Below, piece by piece: positions 27,497-35,558 of a stretch of DNA of 64,000 bases. Position 1 is the stretch's first letter. Each line of letters starts with the position of its first letter. The stretch is from Roseburia hominis (GTDB lineage Bacteria; Bacillota; Clostridia; Lachnospirales; Lachnospiraceae). A program made the translations under genes and the position numbers. The notes under the pieces were generated by a model. It did no database searches, was not told where the DNA came from, and saw nothing but the letters and a program-made list of their open reading frames with translations. The stretch spans positions 3,410,001 through 3,474,000 of the forward strand of contig CP159990.1 in the NCBI GenBank assembly GCA_040702975.1, read 5' to 3'.

Positions 27497-28783
27497 TTAT
27501 TCATTCTCAAGCCCTTTTTTTACCTTCCAGATCCGGCACACCGACTCAGTAAGCCTCTCTTCTGTCAGTTCTCCGCTTTTCACCGCATCTAAGATACCCT
27601 GGTAAGCAGCCTTAAAATCCTCTGGCATGAGTATCATATCCACGCCAGCTTTGACGGCTTCCACAGCCGCCTGCCCGGACGAATACTGCTGTGTGATCGC
27701 TCCCATGTTCATGGCATCGGTGATCACCATGCCTTCAAATCCCATTTCCTCGCGAAGAATCTGCTGAAGCAGCATGGGCGAAAGTGTCGCAGGCCTGGTA
27801 TCCCCCGTAATATTCGGACAGGAGATATGCCCTGCCATGATCACCTGTACGCCTGCATCAATGCCGTCCCTGAACGGCACCATTTCCCGCTCCCTAAGCT
27901 CCTCGATCGTGGTCTCAATATATCCATATCCTTCATGCGTATCCGCCGTAGTGCCCCCATGTCCTGGAAAATGCTTGTATGTGCCTACGATTCCCTGGCT
28001 CTTAAGTCCCTCGAACTGGGCAAGCGCCATAGCTGATACCAGTTCCGGGTCTGCTCCGAAGGACCGATACCGCACAACTTGATTCTGTGGATTTATAAGA
28101 ACATCCGCATCCGGCGCAAAATCCATATTGAACCCGTACTCCTTCAGATATGCTCCGATCTGTTCACCGATCTCTCTGACCTTCTGCGGGTCACCCCCTT
28201 TTGCAACCTCACTCATATAGGGAAACTCAGGCACATCAAATCCCTGCGTACCGCTGATTCTGGTCACCTGTCCGCCTTCCTCATCAATGGCAAGCAGCAT
28301 CGGAACACCGATTCTCTCCCTCGTATAAGACTGCACATTTGACAGCATTTCCTCCACCTGCTCCGGTGATTGCAGATTCTGGCGGAAATAAATAATCCCT
28401 CCTACCGGGTAGTCGTCCACCGCCTGACGGGTTACATCTCCCGCCGCGACGGCTACGCCCACGCCGGTAAGCTGTTCCGGAGTCACCATAAAAATCTGCG
28501 CCGTTTTTTCCTCTAAGGTCAGAGCCTCCACCTCTTCTTTTAGAAGCTCTTCCGGCGTTTTTTCCGGAGTCTTCACCTCATCTGGCGCTTCCTCCTGCCC
28601 ATCTGACTGAACATTCTCTTTCTGTTCTTTCTTCCCTGCTTCTTCCTCAGAATCCTTCGCCTGCCTTTCTTTTAAGCCCATTCCTACTGCACAGATTCCG
28701 GCCATCACAACGCAGACTATAAAAACCAATATGACAATACCTTTTTTCTTTTTACTTCTTTGTCTTTTCTTTCTCTTATTCAT
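27497..28783 (-). CDS. membrane-anchored glycoside hydrolase family 3 (NagZ-like beta-N-acetylhexosaminidase)
   Basis: Probably cleaves beta-GlcNAc linkages in cell-wall fragments outside the membrane. One N-terminal membrane anchor (~residues 14-34) and an acidic linker precede the GH3 barrel (~95-425). Hallmarks are AIDEEGGQVTR, the NagZ catalytic loop KHFPGHGGTTADTHEGY (His-Asp pair) and VITDAMNMGAI with the nucleophile Asp. 428 aa. Its start overlaps the stop of the lectin-like gene by eight bases, so it is the last gene of the long zinc-ribbon operon. No clear terminator follows before the mobA promoter. Confidence 0.92.
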   Translation of the reverse strand: MNKRKKRQRSKKKKGIVILVFIVCVVMAGICAVGMGLKERQAKDSEEEAGKKEQKENVQSDGQEEAPDEVKTPEKTPEELLKEEVEALTLEEKTAQIFMVTPEQLTGVGVAVAAGDVTRQAVDDYPVGGIIYFRQNLQSPEQVEEMLSNVQSYTRERIGVPMLLAIDEEGGQVTRISGTQGFDVPEFPYMSEVAKGGDPQKVREIGEQIGAYLKEYGFNMDFAPDADVLINPQNQVVRYRSFGADPELVSAMALAQFEGLKSQGIVGTYKHFPGHGGTTADTHEGYGYIETTIEELREREMVPFRDGIDAGVQVIMAGHISCPNITGDTRPATLSPMLLQQILREEMGFEGMVITDAMNMGAITQQYSSGQAAVEAVKAGVDMILMPEDFKAAYQGILDAVKSGELTEERLTESVCRIWKVKKGLENE

Positions 28784-29915
28784 ATTCCACTATATATCCG
28801 ACTTTTCCTGCAAGAAGATCCGGATAATCTATTGCCAGGCTTCCCGAAGAATCATTGAGATACCAGGTTCCGGATACACAAAACAGGTTCATGTACGCTT
28901 CCTCAATGTTGCGTCCCGCTCCTCCGGAGCCGGTATCCACAAAACTTGGCTCATTTTTAAACCAGTATCCACCGGCAGTCCAGGAATCCACCGCATTCAG
29001 ACATTCTCCCATAAAAGCGCCTTCGTTATCCACCCAATAATAGTCGACTCCCTGCGGTCCACGTTTACCCCCAAGGTAGAAATGAATCTTACCATAATTC
29101 TGCAGTATACCTATAATATGACTGTACTCCTCGGCCGAATTGATGCGAACCAGATATCCGCCCCGGTTTTTGCAGTCTGCATAAGCCTGTTCCCAGGTGC
29201 AGTCTGAGACCACTACCTCATAGCTATGGATTGAAAGCTCACGCGCTGCCTTTTCCTGGGCCTCCCGCTCCGCCCGTTCTTTTTCCTCCTGCTCTTTTCT
29301 GAGCCGTTCTTCTTCTTTCTTCGCCTTCTCCTGCTCCACTTTCTCCTGCTCCGCTTTCTCCCTTGCGGCTTTCTCTTCCTCACTCTCTTCATAGACCGCC
29401 TTGCCGATTCCGTTTCCTTCGGCATTCTCCGCAGAAGAGGCCTGTTGCTTCCCACCGGTCTCCTTCCTATCTCCCAGGAACAGCCAGGCTCCAAAGATCA
29501 GCGCTGCCACCAGAACAAGTGCTGCCACTGCTGTCAGAATTTTCTTAGCCCCTTTTCCGGAAGCTTTCCCTGTATCCGGTTCCTTTTGTTCTACACCTGT
29601 ATTGCCTGAATCCCCCGTTTCTCCGGCTGCATCCCTCCGATTGTTTTCTGCGTTCTTCTCTCCTTCCGTCATCTTAGCGGCTCTCCTAAGCGGATTTCCA
29701 CAACCGGTACAGAACTTTGCCTCGATCGGCATTTTCTTTCCGCATTTCGTGCAGAACTGGCTGCCTCTGCTCTGCTCCGGTATACGAATCTTCTTGAACT
29801 TCTTCTGCCCTGCATTTCCTGCCGTCTTCTGAGCAAACCACGCCTGACACTCCTCACACATCGTTTCACCTGCGCCACACGGTTTCCCGCAGCGCATACA
29901 TGTATTCTCTCCCAT
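28776..29915 (-). CDS. zinc-ribbon membrane protein with extracellular C-type-lectin-like domain
   Basis: Two cytosolic zinc ribbons (CMRCGKPC..CEEC, residues ~6-22, and FCTKCGKK..FCTGCGNPL, ~51-75), one membrane segment (~128-148), a charged Glu/Lys/Arg-rich helix (~175-225), then a C-type-lectin-like domain (~230-379: WEQAYADCKNRGGYLVRINSAEEYSHI, FYLGGKR, YWVDNEGAF, WFKNEPSF, the WY-type end strand). Bacterial CTL folds usually bind glycans or proteins. It may sense or grip the cell wall while its ribbons recruit partners inside. Start 29915 has GAGGTGAGAG upstream. It overlaps the GH3 gene and is coupled to it. Confidence 0.85.
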   Translation of the reverse strand: MGENTCMRCGKPCGAGETMCEECQAWFAQKTAGNAGQKKFKKIRIPEQSRGSQFCTKCGKKMPIEAKFCTGCGNPLRRAAKMTEGEKNAENNRRDAAGETGDSGNTGVEQKEPDTGKASGKGAKKILTAVAALVLVAALIFGAWLFLGDRKETGGKQQASSAENAEGNGIGKAVYEESEEEKAAREKAEQEKVEQEKAKKEEERLRKEQEEKERAEREAQEKAARELSIHSYEVVVSDCTWEQAYADCKNRGGYLVRINSAEEYSHIIGILQNYGKIHFYLGGKRGPQGVDYYWVDNEGAFMGECLNAVDSWTAGGYWFKNEPSFVDTGSGGAGRNIEEAYMNLFCVSGTWYLNDSSGSLAIDYPDLLAGKVGYIVEYE

Positions 29916-29936
29916 CTTCTCTCACCTCACAAGCCT

Positions 29937-31637
29937 TTACAACTTATCCATCTCCTCACTAATCCGTTCCTGGTAGACATCATATTCACTGTAGATCTGC
30001 CGCATCTTTTCGTACTCGACAAATACTTTATCCATCAAATCTGTCTTTCCTTTTACGTTCAACAGACAATCCTTTTCAATCTGCTTCTTCTGCTTCGCAC
30101 CGGAAACCAGAACGTAAATTCCCACGGCTGCACCGACCACAGTTCCTGCCAAAAGCGTCAGCACTCCTAAATACAGTGCACCCCCTGCTGCTGCCACTCC
30201 AAGCGCAAAAGCCACATAAGCCGGCCAAGCCTTGATCGCTGCCAGTCTTTCCTCCTTTTGTGCCTGATAGAAGGCTTCAATCTTCGCATGCTCTGCCGAT
30301 TGATTATTAAAATCTGCCGTCGTGCGGTATTCTCCCAGCGTGACAGGGTGCTGATGTACCTCCATCTGCCGATAATCCTGCGCGTATTGTTCTACTGCTT
30401 TTTTCTGAAGAGTTCCGGTAAGTGTAAACATATTTTTTCTTACCTGCCCGTTCACCTCTGCGTTTCCCGGCGCATATACCCACTGCACCATCTCCCTGAT
30501 CAGGTTCAGTTCCTTCTCTCTGCGCTCCTGCTCCGCCGCATACAGTTTCCTTGCGCGTTCCACATCACCGTCACACCGGATCACCATCTCATTATATTCG
30601 ATTTCATCATACACTTCCCGCTCGACACTGTTCGGTCTTTCAATCTCCTCGTCGATGAACTTGCTAAGATATTCATTTCGTTCCAGTTCACTTACATTTC
30701 CTACATCAAGAATGAATTGCAGAATCTGCATATTATTCTGAGCAAGACTGACCATTTCGGCAATCCGCCCGTAATCGTCACAGCATTTTTTCAGCAGGTT
30801 CAGTTCCAGGACATCCCCCTGTTTCATCGCAGTCAGATACCCCTGAATCTGCCCTACGACCTGCTCTTCACTGAAGCCCTCTGCCTGCGCATTCAGCGCG
30901 ATCACACGATTGATAAAGCCGTAGATTTCATACTTGGTATAATCGTCTACCTGCTCGTCCATGGTTTTGCTAAGAAGTGAAAAGAGCATCAAAAATGTAC
31001 GTTCATCACTCCCCTTCAGATCGCATTCCTGATATATGGTGAACCATTTCAGCGCTGCATCCTCCCTGCCTGACCGGATATTAAAAAGCATATAGAAAAT
31101 CGAGCTTTCCTTTTTATCCAGTTCAATTGCCTTTGCCATCGCCCGGTCGGCAAGCGGGCGGTCATCATTTTTCCATGCCATTACACTAATCAACACGCAG
31201 GTCAGCCAGTAATCCGGCGTCATCAGATGCTGCTTTTCCACGGATTTATAAATAATCTCATCTGAGACCATCTGCACATCCATATTATCCATGATTCCCT
31301 GGACCAGCTTGCGCACGGTACGGTAATTTCCAAAATCATAGTATTTCTTATTGTTACATTCCCGAATCTTCTTATTGGCAAGCTCCATATTCTTGAACCG
31401 GACATACAACCGGTCAATCTCGCCCTGAATCTCATATGCCTGAATGATCCGCTCATGTGAGTTCACCAGTCTATGTGAACTGTCCGCCAAAGTCCCGGTG
31501 ACGTGATTGCGAAATCCGGCAAGCTCACTGTCTGCTCTCGAGACTCCGTTCGCCAATTCATATAGCTGGCTTTTCAGTTCTCTATTTATCCTTTCCTGCC
31601 TGCTAAGCTCCGCACGCAGAGAACTAATATCACTCAT
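29937..31637 (-). CDS. coiled-coil, two-TM protein of unknown family (paralog 3 of 3)
   Basis: I do not recognise the family. A 566-aa protein with an N-terminal coiled coil (~1-100), a long helical region, then two membrane segments near residues 470-515 and a short helical tail. It shares with the genes at 33943 and 35559 the segment YWLTCVLISVMAW...AMAKAIELD...FYMLFNIR..., the stretch RCDGDVERARKLYAAEQ...QWVY...VRKNMF, and FYQAQKEERL before the membrane. No nucleotide motif, signal peptide or zinc ribbon. Its start overlaps the AAA ATPase stop by eight bases, which suggests the ATPase acts on it. Confidence 0.85.
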   Translation of the reverse strand: MSDISSLRAELSRQERINRELKSQLYELANGVSRADSELAGFRNHVTGTLADSSHRLVNSHERIIQAYEIQGEIDRLYVRFKNMELANKKIRECNNKKYYDFGNYRTVRKLVQGIMDNMDVQMVSDEIIYKSVEKQHLMTPDYWLTCVLISVMAWKNDDRPLADRAMAKAIELDKKESSIFYMLFNIRSGREDAALKWFTIYQECDLKGSDERTFLMLFSLLSKTMDEQVDDYTKYEIYGFINRVIALNAQAEGFSEEQVVGQIQGYLTAMKQGDVLELNLLKKCCDDYGRIAEMVSLAQNNMQILQFILDVGNVSELERNEYLSKFIDEEIERPNSVEREVYDEIEYNEMVIRCDGDVERARKLYAAEQERREKELNLIREMVQWVYAPGNAEVNGQVRKNMFTLTGTLQKKAVEQYAQDYRQMEVHQHPVTLGEYRTTADFNNQSAEHAKIEAFYQAQKEERLAAIKAWPAYVAFALGVAAAGGALYLGVLTLLAGTVVGAAVGIYVLVSGAKQKKQIEKDCLLNVKGKTDLMDKVFVEYEKMRQIYSEYDVYQERISEEMDKL

Positions 31638-33150
31638 GACCTTCTCCTCCCTCGTTTTCTTCTATCGATGCAGACACCGCGCGCTTTGCTCCCCATCTGC
31701 GCAAGGCTTCCACCGCCTCAGGGTTCGTCCTCTCAAACGGTATCACTCTTTGGAACAATTCGCGGATCTGCTCCTCTCCCACTCCATCTGTGCCATACAG
31801 AAGTACCTTCTGGGCAGCCTCTTTGATCACGTACTCAATGTCTGCAAAAGAAAATCCCTCTGTCATCTGTACCAGTTCTTCCAGGAACTCTGTCCCGAAA
31901 TGACAGCGCAGACTCCTCATACCGTATTGGCAGATTGCCTGCCGCCTCTCATTTTCTTTCGGCAGATCAACAAAGAACATTTCAGAAAAACGACCTTTTC
32001 TAAAAAGCTCTGGCGGTAATTTCCCAATATCATTGGCCGTCGCTACCAGGAACACCCGGCTTTCCGACTCCTGAAGCCAGAACAGAAACTGTCCGAGCAC
32101 CCGTTTCCCCGTATCATTACCGGCATTCGATATGGATAGTGCTTTCTCGATCTCATCGATCCACACAACACAGGGAGCCACATTGTCAATGAACCTAAGC
32201 GCCTCCCGCATTCTCCGCTCGCTCTCTCCTACCCATTTATCGTACACGCTTCCAATATCAAACCGAAAAAGCGGTAATTCCCACTCCCTGGCCGTCATTT
32301 TAGCCGAATAGGATTTCCCGCACCCCGGTACTCCGGCAAGCAGAATGCCTTTTGGCGGCGTAAGATCATATTTTCTCAGGACTTCGTCCGGCACAAAAAA
32401 GAGTTTTTTCTTTTCCCGCAGCCAGTCCTTTAATCGGTCAAGTCCCGAGACTTCCAAATCCTCCCTGACCCTGACCTCCTGAATACACGGAACAGCAGCA
32501 TACATTCTGCTTTTCAGCCGCGTAAGCTCATAAAGCTGCTCTCTTCCCAGCCCACCATGCTCTACCATCACCGAAGACAGGATATTTTCAATCTGAAGCT
32601 CCGTAAAACCCCTTAATAATGCCGATGCCCGGGAAATCTCATCCTCCGCCCATTCAATCGGAAAACGGCCGCCAAATCTAGTCTTAAATCTCTGGATCTG
32701 CGCCTCTCTTTCTCCGGCATCCGGCAGATCCAAAGAAATCTTAAGTCCAAATGCGGCAACCCTCTGCCACACCATATCCGGTGTAATGATGATCAAGGTA
32801 CACGCCTGTTCTATCGCAAGATAGAGCAGGTTTACGATTTCTCTGGCAAACATACTTTCCTCACTGATCTTGCGCACATCACCCAGTACAAATGTTACGC
32901 CGCGTTTCCTGCGAAACTGATCCGCCACGAACGGAAGAGGATCAAAATCCACATCTCTCGTCACATTGCTGCCCAGATGATAGACCTGCCGGGTATCCGT
33001 ATAACAGGCAATCTCGATCTTCATCTCCCGACCGGCCTCGGCCAAAAGCCGCTCAGCCCGCTCCCGTTCTTTCGTATCCAGGATAATCAAAGGAATTCTG
33101 GCAAATATGTAATTTTCAATCTCATTTTTGGTCTCTATGTAATTTCCCAT
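31630..33150 (-). CDS. AAA+ ATPase, Ycf46-like
   Basis: A 506-aa ATPase. Residues ~1-235 are a non-catalytic N-domain; the AAA module follows with Walker A GVPGCGKSYSAK (~270), pore-region-like YDKWVGESERRMREAL, Walker B CVVWIDEIEKAL, sensor 1 FLVATAND and arginine finger RKGRFSEMFFVDLP. This order is typical of Ycf46-like and classical AAA remodellers that unfold or disassemble protein complexes. It overlaps both the upstream 183-aa gene (16 bases) and the downstream paralog, so it is produced together with them. The likely substrate is one of the coiled-coil paralogs; this is inference. Confidence 0.9.
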   Translation of the reverse strand: MGNYIETKNEIENYIFARIPLIILDTKERERAERLLAEAGREMKIEIACYTDTRQVYHLGSNVTRDVDFDPLPFVADQFRRKRGVTFVLGDVRKISEESMFAREIVNLLYLAIEQACTLIIITPDMVWQRVAAFGLKISLDLPDAGEREAQIQRFKTRFGGRFPIEWAEDEISRASALLRGFTELQIENILSSVMVEHGGLGREQLYELTRLKSRMYAAVPCIQEVRVREDLEVSGLDRLKDWLREKKKLFFVPDEVLRKYDLTPPKGILLAGVPGCGKSYSAKMTAREWELPLFRFDIGSVYDKWVGESERRMREALRFIDNVAPCVVWIDEIEKALSISNAGNDTGKRVLGQFLFWLQESESRVFLVATANDIGKLPPELFRKGRFSEMFFVDLPKENERRQAICQYGMRSLRCHFGTEFLEELVQMTEGFSFADIEYVIKEAAQKVLLYGTDGVGEEQIRELFQRVIPFERTNPEAVEALRRWGAKRAVSASIEENEGGEGHE

Positions 33151-33686
33151 CGTCTTTGCGGTATCGTATCCTTTCCCTGCGGCATCCGGGCTTTCCCGCA
33201 GTCCTCGCCGACATTTTGTCTTTGCATTCTTTTCAGAAAATAGTATAATTCTTCCACATCGCCCTGCAGTGTCTCCTCGCCCAGTCTCCTGAATTCTTTT
33301 GCCTCATGCTCCCAAAAAAGTAATATCTGCCTGCTAAGTTCCTGATCCAGCCTTTCCACAAACTCGCTTTCCAGGAACCGTATGTGGCGGTAAAAGTAGC
33401 AATGCTCCATCTCTCGTTTTAACCGAATGCACAAAAAGGGAATACTGTCGATCTCACCTGCTTCCAGCGCCTCTTTTCTGGCACGGTCATACCTTTTTAC
33501 ACTCCGCCTTAACATCACATCGACCGTCTCCGTCACATGCGTCTGGAATCTATCTGGCAGATAGGCTTCGGCCATGATTTTCCCCTGCTCCAGATATAGA
33601 AGCTCCTCCTGAAATACAGGCTGCTTCTGCATTCTTTTCAACAGATCCAGCCATTCCTGATAAGTGCCTGGTATCCTGCTTTGCAT
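33135..33686 (-). CDS. hypothetical helical protein, zinc-ribbon locus
   Basis: Not recognised. A 183-aa, strongly helical and charged protein, without membrane segments or metal motifs (for example YLEQGKIMAEAYLPDRFQTHVTETVDVMLRRSVKRYDRA). GGGGGTG precedes ATG 33686. Its end overlaps the start of the AAA ATPase, which suggests an adaptor or regulatory subunit of that ATPase. Confidence 0.8.
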   Translation of the reverse strand: MQSRIPGTYQEWLDLLKRMQKQPVFQEELLYLEQGKIMAEAYLPDRFQTHVTETVDVMLRRSVKRYDRARKEALEAGEIDSIPFLCIRLKREMEHCYFYRHIRFLESEFVERLDQELSRQILLFWEHEAKEFRRLGEETLQGDVEELYYFLKRMQRQNVGEDCGKARMPQGKDTIPQRRWEIT

Positions 33687-33737
33687 AGATACACCCCCTG
33701 CTCCGGTACTTATGAGTCACAAAATTATCCTCTAAAT

Positions 33738-33917
33738 TTATTTCAGAAAACTGTACGGAGGCTCCAGACTCCAGGATGGAAGTTTTTTACTCATCTCACG
33801 AAGACGTTCGCTTGAAACGTCCGTTCTGGCCTCGCCAGATGCAAAATTAGACTGAATTCTCTGTTCCATCATTGCTTCAAAATCCATAGCCGCTTCATTG
33901 TTATTCTCGTTCGTCAT
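33738..33917 (-). CDS. 59-aa small protein in the zinc-ribbon locus
   Basis: A short gene in the gap between two larger ones. ATG 33917 has AAAGGAG seven bases upstream; the product begins MTNENNNEAAMDFEAMMEQR and ends SWSLEPPYSFLK. It is acidic and mostly helical at first, with a Trp/Pro/aromatic tail that looks like a peptide-docking end. It is soluble. Placed between the coiled-coil paralogs and the AAA gene pair, it may be an adaptor; no family is known to me. Confidence 0.72.
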   Translation of the reverse strand: MTNENNNEAAMDFEAMMEQRIQSNFASGEARTDVSSERLREMSKKLPSWSLEPPYSFLK

Positions 33918-33942
33918 TGCTTTTCTCCTTTGTTCCTAAATC

Positions 33943-35544
33943 CTAGATGAATTCTGCAGAAGAAAGTACATCATCCTTCTTCCCCGTGTTCTCCTCAAAA
34001 TATTCTCTGAAATCTGTGATCTCAGCCATCACTGCTGCCAGTGCTTCCAATGCCGCATTCACACGCTGCGGGTATTCCTTCATTGCCTTGATACACCTGA
34101 AAGCAAGCACCGCCGCCGCTCCTGCGGTTGCCACCAACGCATATAGTGTCACAAACGCAAGTCCTGCCGACACAATCAGTACCAAAAGTGCCGCAATATT
34201 GATCGTATTTACAAACATATTGTGAAATTTATTCGTATCGTAGTAATTCTTCATATTCTCCGTAAGCTCCGCCTGATCCTCGCCATTGCTTACACCCGTC
34301 CAGGTATCGATGGCAAGAGAATACTCGATCGGGAATTCCTGCTGCACCTTCATCGCCCAGCGATCCAGTGCGTTCCTGAACCAGGGCTTCGTATTCTGGA
34401 ACCCGAATTTCCGCACGTACACGTTGGTCGTATCATCATCGTCGTAAATCGCCCATTTGATCATCTGTTTCCCGATATTAAAATGTTCATTCTGCAGGGC
34501 CATCTGCGCCTCATACTGTGCTTCGGCCTTCTCTACCTCGCCCTCATTGCGGACCACCATATTAAAATATTCCTGCTGATTCCGAAGTTCCAGCTCCTCC
34601 GCGTCATAATTAGAGATCAGGTTTATAAGCACCGCATCCACTCTCTGTGCATAATTCGCGTCATTTTGCGGTCCCGCCTCTACGTCCAGACCTTTCAGCA
34701 CATCTAAAAGCACCTGGTATTTTGAGACATCACGGTAAGCCTGTGCAAGTTCCTGTGCATTAACACAATATTGCAGAATCGAAACATAGTCAAATTTTAC
34801 CTGCGGATTCAGATTTCCAATATAAGTCTCGTAAGCGCCAACCAGCTCTTCGCAGATCTGCGCATCTTCATTTATGATGGAGATCCACTGATCGATCACC
34901 TGAATGACCTCGTGCTCCAATTCCTTGTCTTTACCAAAAATTCCATTCAAAAATGCCTGGAGCATCACCGCTGTCTCCTGTTGAAGCATCGTCGGGTCCA
35001 GCGTCTTAAAATATTCGTAAAACCATTTCTTCGCGGCATCCATTCTATTGAACCTGAGATTCAAAAGACAGAAGAACAAGGTCGTCTTAATGGCATCCTT
35101 TCTTCCACTCTCTCCTAGTGCATTCCTTGCGACTTCCGGGTAATTGTTCACCCAGGCCGTGATAGCAATAAGCGCATAGGAGAGCCAATACCGCGAGCTG
35201 GTGATCCAAAGTTCTTCGGACAGCTCCTGGATCGTACTGTTGCGCACCAGATTAATGTCAAAATCCCTTACGACTCCCATCACCGTGCGCCGGATCGTCT
35301 CATAATTGCTGAACTGTTCTTTGATAATCTGGTCGATTCGGATAATATTCTCATGGGCAAGCTGTTTCTGCTCTCCATGCTCCATATCCTCACGGAACTT
35401 CAGAATCTTCTGATAAATGCGCTCCGTCGCCTCATCCACGCTGATGCTGGAGCTGTGAACGCTCTGTACATGGACATCTACTTTGGTTTCAAATGTGTTA
35501 ATAGTTTGATTTAATTCAGAAATTGCTCCTGATACATTCGACAT
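33943..35544 (-). CDS. coiled-coil, two-TM protein of unknown family (paralog 2 of 3)
   Basis: A 533-aa protein. It has an N-terminal coiled coil (~1-70), a helical repeat-like middle with YWLSYALIAITAWVNNYPEV and FFCLLNLRFNRMDAAKKWFYEY, a conserved RNEGEVEKAEAQYEAQ...VRKFGFQN region, the pre-membrane NYYDTNKFHNMF, two membrane segments (~437-482) and a helical tail. It aligns along its length with the genes at 29937 and 35559. GGGGGCAGG precedes the ATG and the paralog upstream ends 14 bases before, indicating tandem duplication in an operon. Confidence 0.85.
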   Translation of the reverse strand: MSNVSGAISELNQTINTFETKVDVHVQSVHSSSISVDEATERIYQKILKFREDMEHGEQKQLAHENIIRIDQIIKEQFSNYETIRRTVMGVVRDFDINLVRNSTIQELSEELWITSSRYWLSYALIAITAWVNNYPEVARNALGESGRKDAIKTTLFFCLLNLRFNRMDAAKKWFYEYFKTLDPTMLQQETAVMLQAFLNGIFGKDKELEHEVIQVIDQWISIINEDAQICEELVGAYETYIGNLNPQVKFDYVSILQYCVNAQELAQAYRDVSKYQVLLDVLKGLDVEAGPQNDANYAQRVDAVLINLISNYDAEELELRNQQEYFNMVVRNEGEVEKAEAQYEAQMALQNEHFNIGKQMIKWAIYDDDDTTNVYVRKFGFQNTKPWFRNALDRWAMKVQQEFPIEYSLAIDTWTGVSNGEDQAELTENMKNYYDTNKFHNMFVNTINIAALLVLIVSAGLAFVTLYALVATAGAAAVLAFRCIKAMKEYPQRVNAALEALAAVMAEITDFREYFEENTGKKDDVLSSAEFI

Positions 35545-35558
35545 CTTTCCTGCCCCCT

